Positions 22,843 through 35,005 of a DNA stretch of 64,000 nt are shown one piece after another. The position numbers and the translations under genes are program-made. The stretch comes from Isoetes taiwanensis. Lineage: Eukaryota; Streptophyta; Lycopodiopsida; Isoetales; Isoetaceae. How positions within the stretch are numbered: position 1 is the stretch's first letter; every line of letters begins with the position of its first letter. The DNA is taken from assembly GCA_021234155.1 (NCBI GenBank), contig JAJEKV010000085.1, positions 374,001-438,000 of the forward strand. Direction: 5' to 3'. The notes below the pieces were generated by a model, which was not told the origin of the DNA, made no database searches, and saw nothing but the letters and a program-made list of their open reading frames with translations.

Positions 22843-23355
22843 GTAATGATAACCACCCTCAAATTTCGCCTCTATTCTGTTCATTTTTACCACGCAGATT
22901 TGTCCTCTGGAATTTGTAAAGTGGCGCCGCCTACATTATCCACAGAGTTCTTCGCACAGACTCTTCCTCGCAGAGATTCTTCCTCCACAGGCTTCTTTGC
23001 AGCTGCATGCAGATAGATCCGAAGCTTTAACCTTTCCTGGAGCTCCCTTTTCAATTAATCTTTGTCGGAGCTCCATTTAACCTTTGCCGGAGTTTCCTTT
23101 TCATTTTTCCTTTGCCTCTTCAATCTCATTCCGGAAGTCATTTCTCAGAAAACGAGCTCATTCCGGAACTCTCAGTCTTCATTTCAGAATCTTCATTCCA
23201 GAACTCATTTCTCAGAAATCAAGCTCAGATCTGAAGAAAAACAAAGCTCATTTCTCGAAAAAACAAGCTTCGATCCAAGAAAAACAAAGCTCGATCCAAG
23301 AAAAACAAAGCTCCAAAAAGGAATTACGACAAAATTTGAGAGTGGTTATCATTAC
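22843..23355. mobile_element. MITE-like element, family M1, copy 2
   Basis: The left terminus GTAATGATAACCACCCTCAA and the right terminus at 23332-23355 are inverted complements with one mismatch over 24 bp. It shares interior sequence with copy 1 (8304-8880). It also carries a short internal repeat, AAGCTCGATCCAAGAAAAAC, twice near 23265-23315. It encodes nothing recognisable and lies in or against a PPR remnant. Confidence 0.7.
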
Positions 23356-23496
23356 GTTTGATATTTTTTCCTAAGCAATCGGATTCGGGAAAAAAGTTCT
23401 CCATTGAGCCGCCAGCCTCGGCGGTGCACTCACGGCTCCGCTGTCTTGCCGCCTCAAACTTTTACCGACTGGAATTCTTCCGACTGGAAAATTATG

Positions 23497-23836
23497 TAAG
23501 GGTGTATCCCCATTAACCCAACACCGGTAATTTCAAGCAGGTCAAGTTACCGATTTCCAAGACCACCATTCCCATTGCACCTGCGATCATGTTTTAGCAG
23601 TTCTGGCAAAAACCAAGAAGAGGACAAACGAAATCAGGAAAATGACAAACTAAATCTTGCTATAGGACAAACCCAGTTCTGATTTTCAGAATTCAGAAGC
23701 TTTCAAATCCATCTGAATTGGAGTTCCAAGCCTATGCCATATCAACAAAATCAAAGTCCATATGATGAATGGGAACGCTACTCCAAAGGTGTCACAAGTA
23801 CCGGCCAGTTTTTGGCCTAATGGGGATGCACCCTAA
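23497..23836. mobile_element. MITE-like element, family M2 (about 340 bp)
   Basis: The left end TAAGGGTGTATCCCCATTAA (23497) is the inverted complement of the right end CTAATGGGGATGCACCCTAA (23817-23836) with two or three mismatches. The arms may extend inward through ACCGG(T/C). No coding capacity. Its last 12 bp coincide with the edge of the FRIGIDA-like duplication (23825-23836 and 32420-32431). Confidence 0.6.
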
Positions 23837-25366
23837 CACAAAAAAATAAAAAAAAATAAAAAATAAAATAGAATTGAAATAAATCAAATCCCAACCACTC
23901 AAAGTAGATCTGGGAATATTTCCAAAAACTATACTTCGGATTGGATATGCATATTCTGATTATTACCCAGCTTAAAGAATTCAGAAAACAGAACCCAATG
24001 GTTGGCCTTGCAAACAAGCCAAAGTACAAATGTAATGTGAATTTACACCGTTAAATGGCAGGACCTAAACGAACAGGCAGCAATATCTTCATTGTTGTCA
24101 CCACACAATTCACGTGGTTTGTAAATACAGAAGACTAAAATACACACGAGACTTAGACAGACCCATTAATCTTGGCTGCTAGTGTAAAAATGAGGACTGA
24201 TAAGCAGGCGGTGGTGGTGGCAAGCCGCCCCTAGGTAACTCTTGTAGGCTGAAGACGTAGAATATCCACCGCTCCATAAAGAGATGATCCTAAACCTTCA
24301 CCAAAGTGAGAATATAAATAAGAGTTTGATAGTGGAATGCCTCCTGCATAAGCATTTGCAAAGATAGCCTTTGACTTGGCCTATCATATCAAATTTCTTG
24401 CATTGTACCCATATGTAGAAATTCCTAAAGCCCCATAAGAGCTTCGTCGTTAGATCGATAGTAACCACCACGTTCACCAAGGGGCTACCAAAGATGTTCT
24501 CCGCTTGGTTTCGAATCTTTATCCGCCCCCCCACGGTTCCTGCTGCCCTCTTCCTACCCGACTTTGCTTTTTCCAGTTGTAGAACTCGCCTTTCAAGAGG
24601 GTCTGAGGGATATTGAGATCCCAATTTATAATCTTCTATGCATTTTAGCACAACTTCAGTGCAGAAATCTCCTTCATCATAGAATCATTCTACTACAAAA
24701 ATGAAGAAGATCCCGACAGTAGTAGGTCTACCACAGGCTTTACAATTATGTTCCATGGAGCAGCCATTACTTGGACCAGTCAGAACAAACTAGTGTAGCC
24801 CTATCCTCCTGTAAGGCAGAGTATATGGCAACCTCTGTAGCTGTACGATAGATACTGTGGCTAAGGCAATTTTTGGATGAGTTGGGATACATCAAAAGGA
24901 TCCTTCCATCATCTATAATGATAATAAGAGTAGCATTGCTCTCACAGCTAATCCCATCCTCCATAAGCAGTCTAAGCATATTGGAATCGATCATCATTTC
25001 ACTCGAGAACGAGTAGTCGATGGGTCCATTGAGATGATGTATCTCCCTACACCTGAGATGCCAGCAGATATTCTTACCAAACCTCTAAGTAAAGAGGTAT
25101 TTTTGTATCATAAATTGACTCTAGGTATTCATATCGGTCCGATTAAGGGAGTGTGTTATAAGCCCTAAAGGCGGGCTTATAATCGTAACCCTATTATAGA
25201 TACTGCAAAAGTTTAGGAGGAGATGGAGGGAACCGCTACTATTTTGTAGTATATATTTACGCTACAACACAATGCAAGCGGTTATCTTTAATTCTCTAAA
25301 TCGCCCCTGCCTTTGTTTGCCTCAAGAAGGAAAATCGGGGTGATCTCGCACCCCATTGGGTCTCAA
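23825..25366 (-). pseudogene. Broken partial duplicate of the FRIGIDA-like gene
   Basis: 23825-24708 is about 90% identical by eye to 32420-33293, the 3' flank and last exon of the intact FRIGIDA-like gene. The duplicate keeps readable CIEDYKLGSQYPSD and ERRVLQLEKAKSG but has frameshifts and altered Ser/Gly/Tyr-tail codons. A further short match (25325-25366) equals 34089-34132, coding in the intact gene's first exon. The two pieces are in the right order on minus but are separated by a Copia-like remnant (24709-25324), which replaces about 800 bp of gene. Introns 1-2 and exon 2 are missing, as is everything upstream. It is clearly non-functional. Confidence 0.85.
24709..25324 (+). mobile_element. 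Copia-like 3' remnant (RNase H end + LTR)
   Basis: Plus-strand text, broken by frameshifts, reads as the end of Copia polyprotein: CKAEYMATSVAV, then WLRQFLDELGY, SKHIGIDHHFTRERVVDGSI and MPADILTKPLSKEVF. These belong to the RNase H domain, including the ADILTKPL hallmark. A purine-rich tract (ATTAAGGGAGTG) precedes an LTR at 25154-25324 that starts TGTTATAAGCCC and ends in GCCTCA. The LTR start forms a short palindrome with GGGCTTATAA. The 5' part of the element is missing. It sits inside the FRIGIDA-like duplicate. Confidence 0.8.
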
Positions 25367-25377
25367 TTAAGGGAAGA

Positions 25378-25639
25378 TGTCCATCAATGGTGCATTTAAT
25401 CTTAAGTTTAGGTAATCGTAAGATAACTACAATGCATATATATTGAATAGAAGAAAACTTGGTTGGGAACAAGCTTCCCAATCAGAAGCTTCATATAGAC
25501 ACAACTACTACTAAAGGAGACGACTCTACATGAATAGACCACGATCAAGATGTAGATTGCCATGTCCAAATTTTTAGTGGTAGATGACATGGCTATGGAT
25601 GATGAGGTGGAGGTTGATCGTATATTACATATATCAACA
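25378..25639 (-). mobile_element. LTR of a second Copia-like element, minus strand
   Basis: On the minus strand, a polypurine tract GAGGGAGGG (near 25640-25649) is followed by TGTTGATATATG, and the putative LTR ends in GGACA at 25378. This order (PPT, then TG...CA) marks a 3' LTR of about 262 bp. Interior sequence would continue to higher coordinates (25640 to about 25950), where only degenerate frames are seen. Confidence 0.6.
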
Positions 25640-28600
25640 CCCTCCCTCAAACTACAGCTCCATTATCCAAAATTGTCATGTCTGGGCGCATAAGTGAGCC
25701 ATCATTGGGTCCTTCGACATCCCCTTATTTTCTTACCAATCATCTTTGTTTTATGAACATTTTCCAAACAGCTCATTGTTTTCAATCTATGTTTTATGCT
25801 GCCATTATCCATTTTGTAGATGTAGGATAAATCGTCCTTTGACTTATTACAAACTACTTGATTTGGATAGTAATACTTCGCTCCCTCAATCTCAAGCAGT
25901 GATATTCTTAATTTAAATTTCCTTATAGCCCAAAAGACAATAAGAACCATAGAAAATGTTCATGTTCCATATTGATGGCTTAACTATTGCAAGAAGACAA
26001 ATCTGGCTTTTCCAAAACCACAATAGTTTGTGTACCTTAAAGATGCACTTTGTCAATTTTCTATGGTTTGCTAAAGTGTGGCTTTTCCAAGATGGACTAT
26101 GTGTATTTGCCATCTTCATGACAATGTTATACACAATAGTATGACGGGTAGCAATATTTGTATCCTCTCTCTATTTGTTTTCTCTCTTGCTCATATAAGA
26201 TGTTTTGGAGTAGCCACTGCAAATTCTAGTTAGCAGGCTATATCATGCATATACTTCATGTATGCAATAGCCCTTGTGCTGCAAGGTACGCATACCAAAA
26301 CGATGAACAAAGGTAGTGGTCTGGGTTCTTACATTTGCTCTGTTTGCGTATGCACAATAAATGTTGTCCAACGTGATTTCTTGAATTGCTCTGCTTGCTA
26401 AAACAGAAGGCTACGAATTATTTGCATGTTTCACTTGATATTTTTTTACTGAATTCAAAGTTTGCTCTGGGTGCAAATCTATAGTTGCAAGATGATAATG
26501 TGCTAAAGCAAACTTGTAGATTGCTAGAAAGGCTTGCGAGCATTGGATAAAGACCAAAACATTTCGCCAGGCAATGGGACCGAATTTGAAAAGCCATGGA
26601 CCATTTGTTTGCATAAACATGACAAACCACTTGAGTTGCAGTGGATGGTTAGTAAATACACGCTGGAAATGAATGTGTATATTTCCCAGATCTGCATAAG
26701 CAGACCGTGAACCTTTGCTAAGCTTGCTATCAACTACATCAAATTCTGCTGCATTGAATATTAACAATCAACAGATTGTATGTGCTTCAGCAAAAGCCAT
26801 GAAAATACCACAAAAGCCATGAAAATACCAACAATGCTAAGAGTTAACAGATAAAATACCACTGAGCATAGACATGTCCTTGATTGTATATTTGCAGGGA
26901 GGAACAAAAAGTCTCAGTTTTAAATAAATCAGGATGATATTATGTGCACAAACATGGCATTCTGCATCAGTGAAATACAAACCCATGTAAACAATAACAA
27001 CAAAAAGTAAAGCCATAAAAGCTACCTTTAATTGAGGGAACGCATAAATTCAACAATCATCACGCTTAGCAAAGAAGAAGTTGGTCCCATCTAAGGCAAG
27101 ACCATCAATGATAATGTAAGTAACATAAGCTGGCAGAACATATCATCTGTTTTAAACCTGAAGAAAGTAATACACAATTTCCAGAGATACTCACCAAATG
27201 TCAGAATATACTGCACTCTAACATGGAATTGAAGATTAATCTTGGTGAATGACGCTTCCTTCTTGACTGCCTGCAAAAGCAAAAGCAAAAGCAAAAAGAT
27301 TACACTCACAAAGTCCTACATTCAATTTCTAATGTCATGCCATCACAACAGTCCTACATTCAATTTCTAATATCATGCCATCTAGAATTTATGCCTGAAA
27401 CTTGCTTATGAAACTTTCCTTCAATAAGCTCTATAAGATCCTATGCACAAAAAGCTAATGAAAACAACAAATAATGCCATACCATGCTTCACACAAAAAA
27501 GGATTCCAAAGATGCTAGCAAGCAGAACCTTCAAAAAAAATTAAGCGCCATATCCGAAGCAACCATCTTTAGCTAAAGGTATACGCTCTAACAGACCTGC
27601 ATGCACAAACCCGGACCATATAATCATTATGTCTAACAAATTGACCTATCCAGTAGTATAACATGCAGCCATCGAAAATCTAAAATTAGAGCAATGCCTA
27701 GTTGATAAGCTATATGTTTCTGCAGAACACATGCAAAGACCTGCAGGCACCTTTAATTACATGTCAAATAACAGCGAACAGCCCTAGACATCTCAATAAT
27801 GCAACCATTTGCTATAGCACTATGCAAGCAAGAAATGGAATGGATCTATAAGTCAACAACTTTACTCTAAAATATTACCGCAATTAGCACATAAGTCTTC
27901 TTCCTGTTTGTATCAACATTTTTCTTTGGCCCCACTAAGATGTAGCTGCTCATACAGTTCCTAAATGCATTAACTCATACAGCTTCAGACATATACCAAG
28001 TTTTTAAGAGGCCAAAGAGATATCTATCTTCTGTTTTTTCATATGTTAAATGTAGTTCAGTACTATTTTTCATTATTGTTGTGGATTATGGCTTGTGAAC
28101 AGAATGATGAGGATGCTAGCTCTAATAGAAGAAGCTGGAAGAGCTGGGAAGCTGGAAGAGCTGGGAGTTGTGCATGGCTTTGCATATTAGGATTTCACAA
28201 GCTTTACGCATATTATATTTTCAGAGGTGTTCCCTTTTACCAGTAGCAAAGATGCCAGTTCTGGCTTATCGTTGCACAATAGATCCTAAGGCATGGTCAA
28301 GTTTCAGATTTGTCAGTTCCAGTAAGCATTCTATGTCAGTTCCGGATGTATATTGCAGGAATTATTTTTGCACTACCAGCATATGAGGCTTAGGAGCATG
28401 GCATTCTTCATAGTCTTGCCTTATAGAACAGGTAGGTCCCGTTTGAGATATGACGATAATATCACATTTGCGTATAGGCTTACCTATTTAGATTAACATG
28501 GTAGCCTCTCTTAGAGTCACTTGTTATGCTTCTAAAAGTTCGTTGCCGAGTAGCCTGTCCAGGTCCCGATTGGTGTCGAATTATGGTATCTCGCTTTGTT

Positions 28601-29732
28601 AGAGGCAGATCATATGAATCAGATAGCAACCATAAATATATCTACTACTTTAATTGTCGCCTTCAGACTAACCATTTTTTTTTACTGTGCATATATCACG
28701 TAATGTAATTATCATTCTCCTTATCTAACCTGAATATGTCGCCCCAAAGGTCCCGATTCTTCATCAATGTTCCCCGCCTTTAAGATATCCATGTTCCCGA
28801 TATGCCTCATCAATGTTCCCCGCCTTTAAGATATCCATCCATAATAGTAGTATACACTATGACATTAGCACCTAAGCCTTTTGCCTTCATCTCTTCATTT
28901 AACTTAAGTGCTTCATCAATCTAGCCTATTCTCGCCAAATCCTCTGATTAAAATAGAGAACGTGAAACTATCGAGGACATGAAGTTATCATGTGCTCTCT
29001 AAAAATTGCATTTGCCTTATCAACAATGTTTGTCCTCACCAAGAAAATCAAATAGACAGCTTATAACTAAAAGTTGAGTGTTTAAATCCTCTTTGTTTGA
29101 GAGCCCGTAAGAACCAATGCAAGCACGGATCTCGATTCTTTGCAACACATAAGCTATGAGGGTAGAAGTAAATCTAAAACCCTTACCTTCAAGCAATAGC
29201 GTTAAATCTGACCCTTTCTCTCAAGCAATCGCATTCATTTCAAATGCAAGCTTATCAAAGGGACTACCAATTTTGATGGACCAATTTTGCTTTTCATCCA
29301 TATCCTGCGATAAGTCTCCATCACAAATCCAGCACATAATAGCATAAATATCCAGCACTTAACATACCTAATCGACCAATTGTGCAGTGACTGTGCAAGC
29401 TTCATTCCAAATGCCAGGGCAGAGGAAAGCACAAAAGAAAGGAAAACCTGGATATTTCCCCGCTTTATTTAGTAACCCCTCTGGACGTCCGAATGTAGCG
29501 AGAAGAAACCCAAAGACCATGTGCATAAAATTTGCAATGGCGGCAATATTTGATTAGACGTCGCACCCTTTCGTCTGGGGACACAGCGAAAACATCCCAT
29601 ATGGAATAATCTAAGCCATTGATCAATGCGGAGGGATAAACCGACAAATCTGGGTCGTCAGACAGGGCGAAGGGGCATTGAAACGATCTCGGCCGTCGAT
29701 CGGGCAGACAGACAGACGCCACGGTTTTATCT
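25640..29732. other. Long non-coding stretch
   Basis: To about 25950 this is probably degenerate interior of the minus-strand Copia-like element. Beyond that I find no supported gene; open frames such as 26411-26767 (minus) have no known motifs. Small features are an (AAAAGC)4 run near 27274-27297, a 17-bp AGCTGGAAGAGCTGGGA duplication near 28130-28166 and a 44-bp tandem duplication at 28751-28838. Confidence 0.5.
28751..28838. repeat. Tandem duplication, period about 44 bp
   Basis: TCCCGAT followed by CATCAATGTTCCCCGCCTTT and AAGATATCCAT occurs twice back to back. Recent by its near identity, and not coding. Confidence 0.8.
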
Positions 29733-29910
29733 TAACATATATAAAGCAGTACACTTTTTTGTTTGATTCTAATATTTTTTCTCCAGGAAAAAGTTTGGGG
29801 ACGACACGTGGATGACTTACTAAAGCGGCGACACGTGTCCTTGAAACAAAATAAATGGAAAAAAAAAGGATGCGTCCCTTTCTTGGTCTGCAAGCAATCC
29901 GGCAGGATTG
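29733..29910 (+). repeat. Dispersed promoter-like repeat, copy 1
   Basis: Shares ATATATAAAG(C/T)AGTAC, CGACACGTG, a long A-run with AAATAAAT, TTTCTTG and CAAGCAATC in the same order with 42220-42400. It contains a TATATAAAG box and two CACGTG G-boxes (near 29806 and 29835). A 9-bp word CGACACGTG is directly repeated 30 bp apart. Whether it drives transcription is not shown. A GC-rich unrecognised open frame follows (29763-30311). Confidence 0.5.
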
Positions 29911-32419
29911 CAATCCGGCCCTGCTCAACGGCATGGACTCATTCGAAGGCCCATCCTTCTGTTTCCACAAAGCCTCGCTTAAAAAGCGAGCAAAACATTA
30001 GAGCAAAGCGGTGCGGCCATGTCCAGAGCAACTCTATTTCGAGAGGCTTCAAAAGCTCGGGCGCTTTGTTGTGGATGAGAAACCCGCTGCGGATCTTTAG
30101 TTTATTGGCGATCGGAAAGTCTAGAAATAGCACGATTCGTCACCTAGCGAGAGCCCGTGATTTTTCGGTATGGTTGCAAGCTCTTCAAATTCTTCTAAGA
30201 AGAAGAGAAGCAAGCACCGACTCGACTTCATCTTCATATGCATACTCCGGTTCTAGGATTTGCTCTCGTGTTAAATTAGCTAGCTCTAGGGTTAATAGTG
30301 CTCGGCCGTAAACCGCCAGGCGGCGACGGACAAGCTTCTTTGGATTTAGAGAGGCAAGCTTCAGGCCTTTAAACGAGCAAGCTTCTTTGCCTTTAGACAA
30401 GATCAAGCTTTAGATGTATCTCAGAGCGGTGTTGAGGAGAAGCAAGTCGCTTGTATCTTCCGTTCACCTTCTTCTTCTTCATCGCCTTCTTAGCGCAAAA
30501 GAGAGATGGAATGGTGCAACAACCGTGTCTCTGATTGTTAAAAGACGGAATTGTGCAACAACCATGTCCGCAACAAGTGTATTCTTTGCCGCAAAGGTTG
30601 GTATTCTTAACAACAACGGGAAGATCTATACAAATTCAATGCTCTTTGGCTTTTAACAATGTGGCACCTTACTTATATGTTTGAATAGAAAATTGCACCT
30701 TTGTTTCCCATTTTCTACCGTAATGAGCACATGATTGCGCTTCTATATCGAGCTAACTAGTTCTTTTGTTCGCCGCTTCTCAAGACAACATTTAAAATCC
30801 GTGTATAACTCTACTAAATGAGTGGTATAACTCTACTAAATGAGTGGCGACTGTCATCCGCCTTTTCGTGTCATTATGATCTTTAACTCTAGTTTTGCAA
30901 GATTGGAGCATCTAAAAACAATTGCTATGGAGTTCCAAAATGAAAATTGCGGCTATTAATGTCATTATATTGTGGTGAATGTCATCATCACTCTCCCAAA
31001 CATGAATACATGAGTATCAATGCATCTTCCACCGCAAACCAACATCTAGGGTCTCGATGGTCTCGATTTTCATACAGGCAAGATTTGAGTGCATGCAAAT
31101 GTATTTGAGATGCGTTGGTTACTCAGACATGCCTCAAGTTTGAGAAGGTATGTTTTAGCACAATTAGAATATTTGAGAAGCTTTGCAAAAAGCAAAAAAT
31201 GAAGCTGTGTTTAGAAGTTAAGGGTATTTTGCAGCAGCTGCAACAATGGAAATTGTGACAAAGATTCTTTGTATTGCACTTTCCAATCTGATTATCAAAG
31301 ATCTATGGTATGAGAATTTAGATTATGATAGGCTTTTTGAGAAGCACTCTTGTGCAGAAAATGAAGTTATATCATAGGACTTAGATGGCCACTGTTATAG
31401 CAGCTGCTGAATCGAATAGGGATACAATATTTTACCATGATTTTCCTTATTTTGAAGTCTTCCTTTTATAGAAGCCCCCGGGATGAGTGGCATCTATGGC
31501 TTGAGACTATATGCCTTTGTTTGTTTCAATTAAGGCCATAAATAATTTTGCATGTCAAATAGAGGAATGTTTGCGAGTGCAATAATGAGATGAGTGCATC
31601 TACCACATTTGGTCAGAATAAAGATTTGATCTAATCATTGTCCTTTGAAGTTTGATGTAAATGTTCTAGGACTTTAAGTCCGTCTTGCCAAAACTCCAAG
31701 TATTCAAAGTAATGCTTCTATAAGGTGGTTGGCAAACAAGTAAGCCAATTGAAGCGAAGAATCTCTAGCAAGAGTGTTGGACATCAAAGATTGTATAGTA
31801 CATTTCTTTCATTTTTGTAATGTATTAAGCTTTAAATTCATGTATATTTTAGATTCAAATTGAAAGATGAATTGCATTCCCTTGCATTTTCTAAATTATG
31901 GTTCTTTTTGTTGTGCTTTATCCGCTACATTTTCTGCATTGATCTAGGCTATCTGCTTCAAAGGCAACTAAAGGAATTGCAAACGACGTAGCCACATTTG
32001 AAGGTAAATCTTCAATTTATCCGGTAGATGTAAATTTGATTCCCTGCATTAGTAAGCTCGCCCAAATATTTTGTAGCAAATGTCTTCATGCAGTGCACCT
32101 GACTTGGCCTTGTGGCAAGTGTAGGGCATCTTTGATGGAGAAACTACATCAATGTGCATGCAACTTCTACTGTTGTAGACCTTGCAGAAGTGAATGCAGT
32201 AAAAAAGGTCAATCAATTTCACAAAGGTGACTTAAAATTTAAACAAGAAACTTTTACTGTTCTTGCTTTAGCAGGGGGGTGAAGAAGAGAAACGTTCGCG
32301 GCGGCCTTGGCTGCCGCGATAAGTTTCTTGTAATATAAAGATATAAGTCCCATTCAAATCTGCAGATGCCTGTTCATCCTACGCCTAGAAGGAAAGTTTC
32401 CTGCGGTACGGTACACTGA
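29911..32419. other. Stretch with no supported gene
   Basis: 29911-30660 is moderately GC-rich and open on both strands, but I recognise no protein there. A perfect small hairpin CTCGCTTAAAAAGCGAG lies near 29974-29990. From 30660 to 32419 the DNA is AT-rich and shows nothing supported. Confidence 0.45.
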
Positions 32420-33293
32420 GATGCACCCTAATACAAAAAAATTAAAAAAAAATATAGAATCGAAATAAATCAAATCCCAACCACACAAAGTAAATCTGGG
32501 AATGTTTCCAAAAACTATACTTCGGATTGGATATGCATATTCTGATTATTACCCAGCTTAAAGAATTCAGAAAACAGAACCCAATGGTTGGCCTTGCAAA
32601 CAAGCCAAAGTACAAATGTAATGTGAATTTACACCGTTAAATGGCAGGACCTAAACAAACAGGCAGCAATATCTTCATTGTTGTCACCACACAATTCACG
32701 TGGCTTGTAAATACAGAAGACTAAAATACACACGAGACTTAGACAGGCCCATTAATCTTGGCTGCTAGTGTAAAAATGAGGACTGATAAGCAGGCGGTGG
32801 TGGTGGCAAGCCGCCCCTAAGGTAACTACTGTAGGCTGAAGACGTAGAATATCCACCTGCTCCATAAAGAGATGATCCTAAACCTTCACCAGCAGAATAT
32901 AAATAAGAGTTTGATAGTGGAATGCCTCCTGCATAAGCATTTGCAGCATAGCCAGCTTGACTTGGCCTATCATATGCAGCTGCTGCATTGTACCCATATG
33001 TAGAAATTCCTGAAGCCCCATAAGAACTTCTGTCGTTAGATCGATAGTAACCACCACGTTCTGGCAAGGGGCTACCAGCATGTCCTCCGCTTGGTTTCGA
33101 CCGCTTTATCTGCCCCCTTACAGTTCCTGCTGCCCTCTTGCTATCTGACTTTGCTTTTTCCAGTTGTAAAACTCGCCTTTCAAGAGTGTCTGAGGGATAT
33201 TGAGATCCCAATTTATAATCTTCTATGCATTTTAGCACATACTTCAGTGCAGAAAGCTCCTTCATCATAGAATCATTCTGCTACAAAAATGAA
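32420..33293 (-). repeat. Source segment duplicated at 23825-24708
   Basis: The 3' flank and last exon of the FRIGIDA-like gene. The segment begins GATGCACCCTAA (32420), identical to the terminal 12 bp of MITE M2 at the other locus, and is similar throughout to 23825-24708. Confidence 0.85.
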
Positions 33294-35005
33294 GAATGTA
33301 AGAATATACTAGTATCTGCATAAATAACTAATCACGAGATAATTACCTGAGCAGCTGCAGAGTAGTTTCCAGACTTCAATATATCCTGGGAAGTCTTTCT
33401 AGCCTCTTTGAGATAAGTTTTTAGCAGATCCACGGGCCCTATTTTGTCCAGAAAGCCAAAGGCATGTGCAAATGCAAGCGCCTCCACTTGCTTCCCTTCC
33501 TTACTAAGTTTTTCAACTAAGCCTGCACATGGTGCAAAAGATATGAGAGGATTACAATCTTGACTAAGAGAACTCAAAATAATCTCTTTATCTGAAACTT
33601 TCCAGTGTTTGTATTTGATATAGACTCGGGGATGCCTAATAAACCTTCTTTATATGAAATGTAAAGGGGCCATCCTGTTCTAAGCAACTGCCATGTCTAA
33701 GCAACTGCCAAATTGTTGACATTAGGAAGTGTTCTAAAATATCAGGTTAAAAACTGTTGGATTTTGAAACCACAGTTTAGCATGTTACATAGACAACAGG
33801 ATGCAAAGGAGGATTTTCGTTAAGTCTTTCTTAATATTGAGAGGACACCAACCTGGCATCTTGGCCGATAACCCAAGGGATTTACAAAGAGCAGGAGTCT
33901 GCTTACGCCTGGCAACAGCTGAAACTAGCTGACAGAGCTCATCCTCATCATATTGAGAAGCGATTCCAAATGTTGCCAGTAGCTGAAGAAAAGCCTGCTC
34001 GTCCAATGAGTTGCCCCCAGCAGCATCTCTCTGGACGTCCATTTTAGACCTCCACTTATCTGCTATTTCCTTGGCTGCATCCTTAATGTTAGAAGGAAAA
34101 TCAGGGTGATCTGCACCCCATTGGGTCTCAGTTAGCAATACTTGCAAGCTCTCCAAGAGAAGAATGCAAGCACGACGGGTTGCAGATGCTTCTGTTTCCC
34201 TTTTTGCATTTCCAACATGCTGTGGAGAATGGTAGCACTCTAAAGCATGCAAGACCAAGGTGGATGGATCTTTGGCACTTTGAAGTGCACAAGGAACCTC
34301 CAAACGTAGCTGTGTAGCATCTTTCCTATGATCTACTATATACTTCCTCAGCCCATTCCCATCCATATTTTCACAAAATGCTTTCAATTGTGGACGTACC
34401 TTAACTTCAGACAAAAGAGGTTTGATAGCTGGTATATCGACAGAGGACTCTTTCTCAATACCTGTAGCCTCCTCACTAACAGGTTTTTCCTCGCTAGCTT
34501 TATCACTAGTTGCCAAATGATCGGCATCCTTTGGATTTAGGTCTAAATCTGTTTCTTCAGGGATTGCAGCCTCATTAACATCTGCACTACCTTTAGACTT
34601 CTCCTCTTTTATCATAACCTCAATTACTCTCTCGCCCTCTTCCTTCCATTTTTGTTTTTCCTCATCTATGGCCGCAAGCGCAGAATCTTTCTGCTCCTGA
34701 ACCCTAGCAAGGGATTCTTGTTCCCGTTGAGCGATTTCCTGTTCCCTCTTATTTAACGACTCTTGGGTTTCTTTGCATTTCAGTTCAAAAGCCTTTTCTT
34801 TTGCAACAAGCTCGTCAAATCTGCGCCTTACCTGCTTTTCCAAATCCGCAAAATGGCCGGCCAAATCCTTCCAACTCAACGCTACACCTCCGACGAGATT
34901 TTTCCGAGTCTGCAGCTCCTTGAAAGCCTTCTGAAGCTTCAATTTTCGTTCAGGGACCAAATCAAGGTCGCCTACTATAGGATCCGAATCCGATACATCG
35001 GCCAT
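32765..35005 (-). CDS. FRIGIDA-like protein (FRL3/FRL4 type), three exons
   Basis: Exons (minus): 33853-35005, about 33347-33522 and 32765-33280, joined in phase to about 614 aa. The start ATG at 35005 opens MADVSDSDPIVGDLDLVPER. Residues about 55-140 form a charged coiled coil (CKETQESLNKREQEIAQREQ), followed by an acidic linker. The FRIGIDA domain spans roughly 205-500, with MDGNGLRKYIVDHRKD, SLQVLLTETQWG, LVEKLSKEGKQVEALAFAHA and LKTYLKEARKTSQDILKSGN. A basic patch near 470-495 precedes a Gly/Ser/Tyr/Ala-rich tail ending PPPPPAYQSSFLH. That tail and the length are typical of the FRL3/4 group, not of FRIGIDA itself. Known biology: FRIGIDA-family proteins scaffold a transcription complex that affects flowering-repressor genes in Arabidopsis. 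The role outside seed plants is unknown. It has no neighbour of related function. A broken duplicate lies at 23825-25366. Confidence 0.9.

Noticed and set aside
26411-26767. 118-codon minus-strand frame
   Set aside because: No known motif, no neighbouring exons and AT-rich composition; not supported as a gene.
29763-30406. Overlapping open frames on both strands (182 and 73 codons)
   Set aside because: No recognisable domain, no splice pattern, and the start lies inside a dispersed repeat. GC-rich DNA alone explains the openness.
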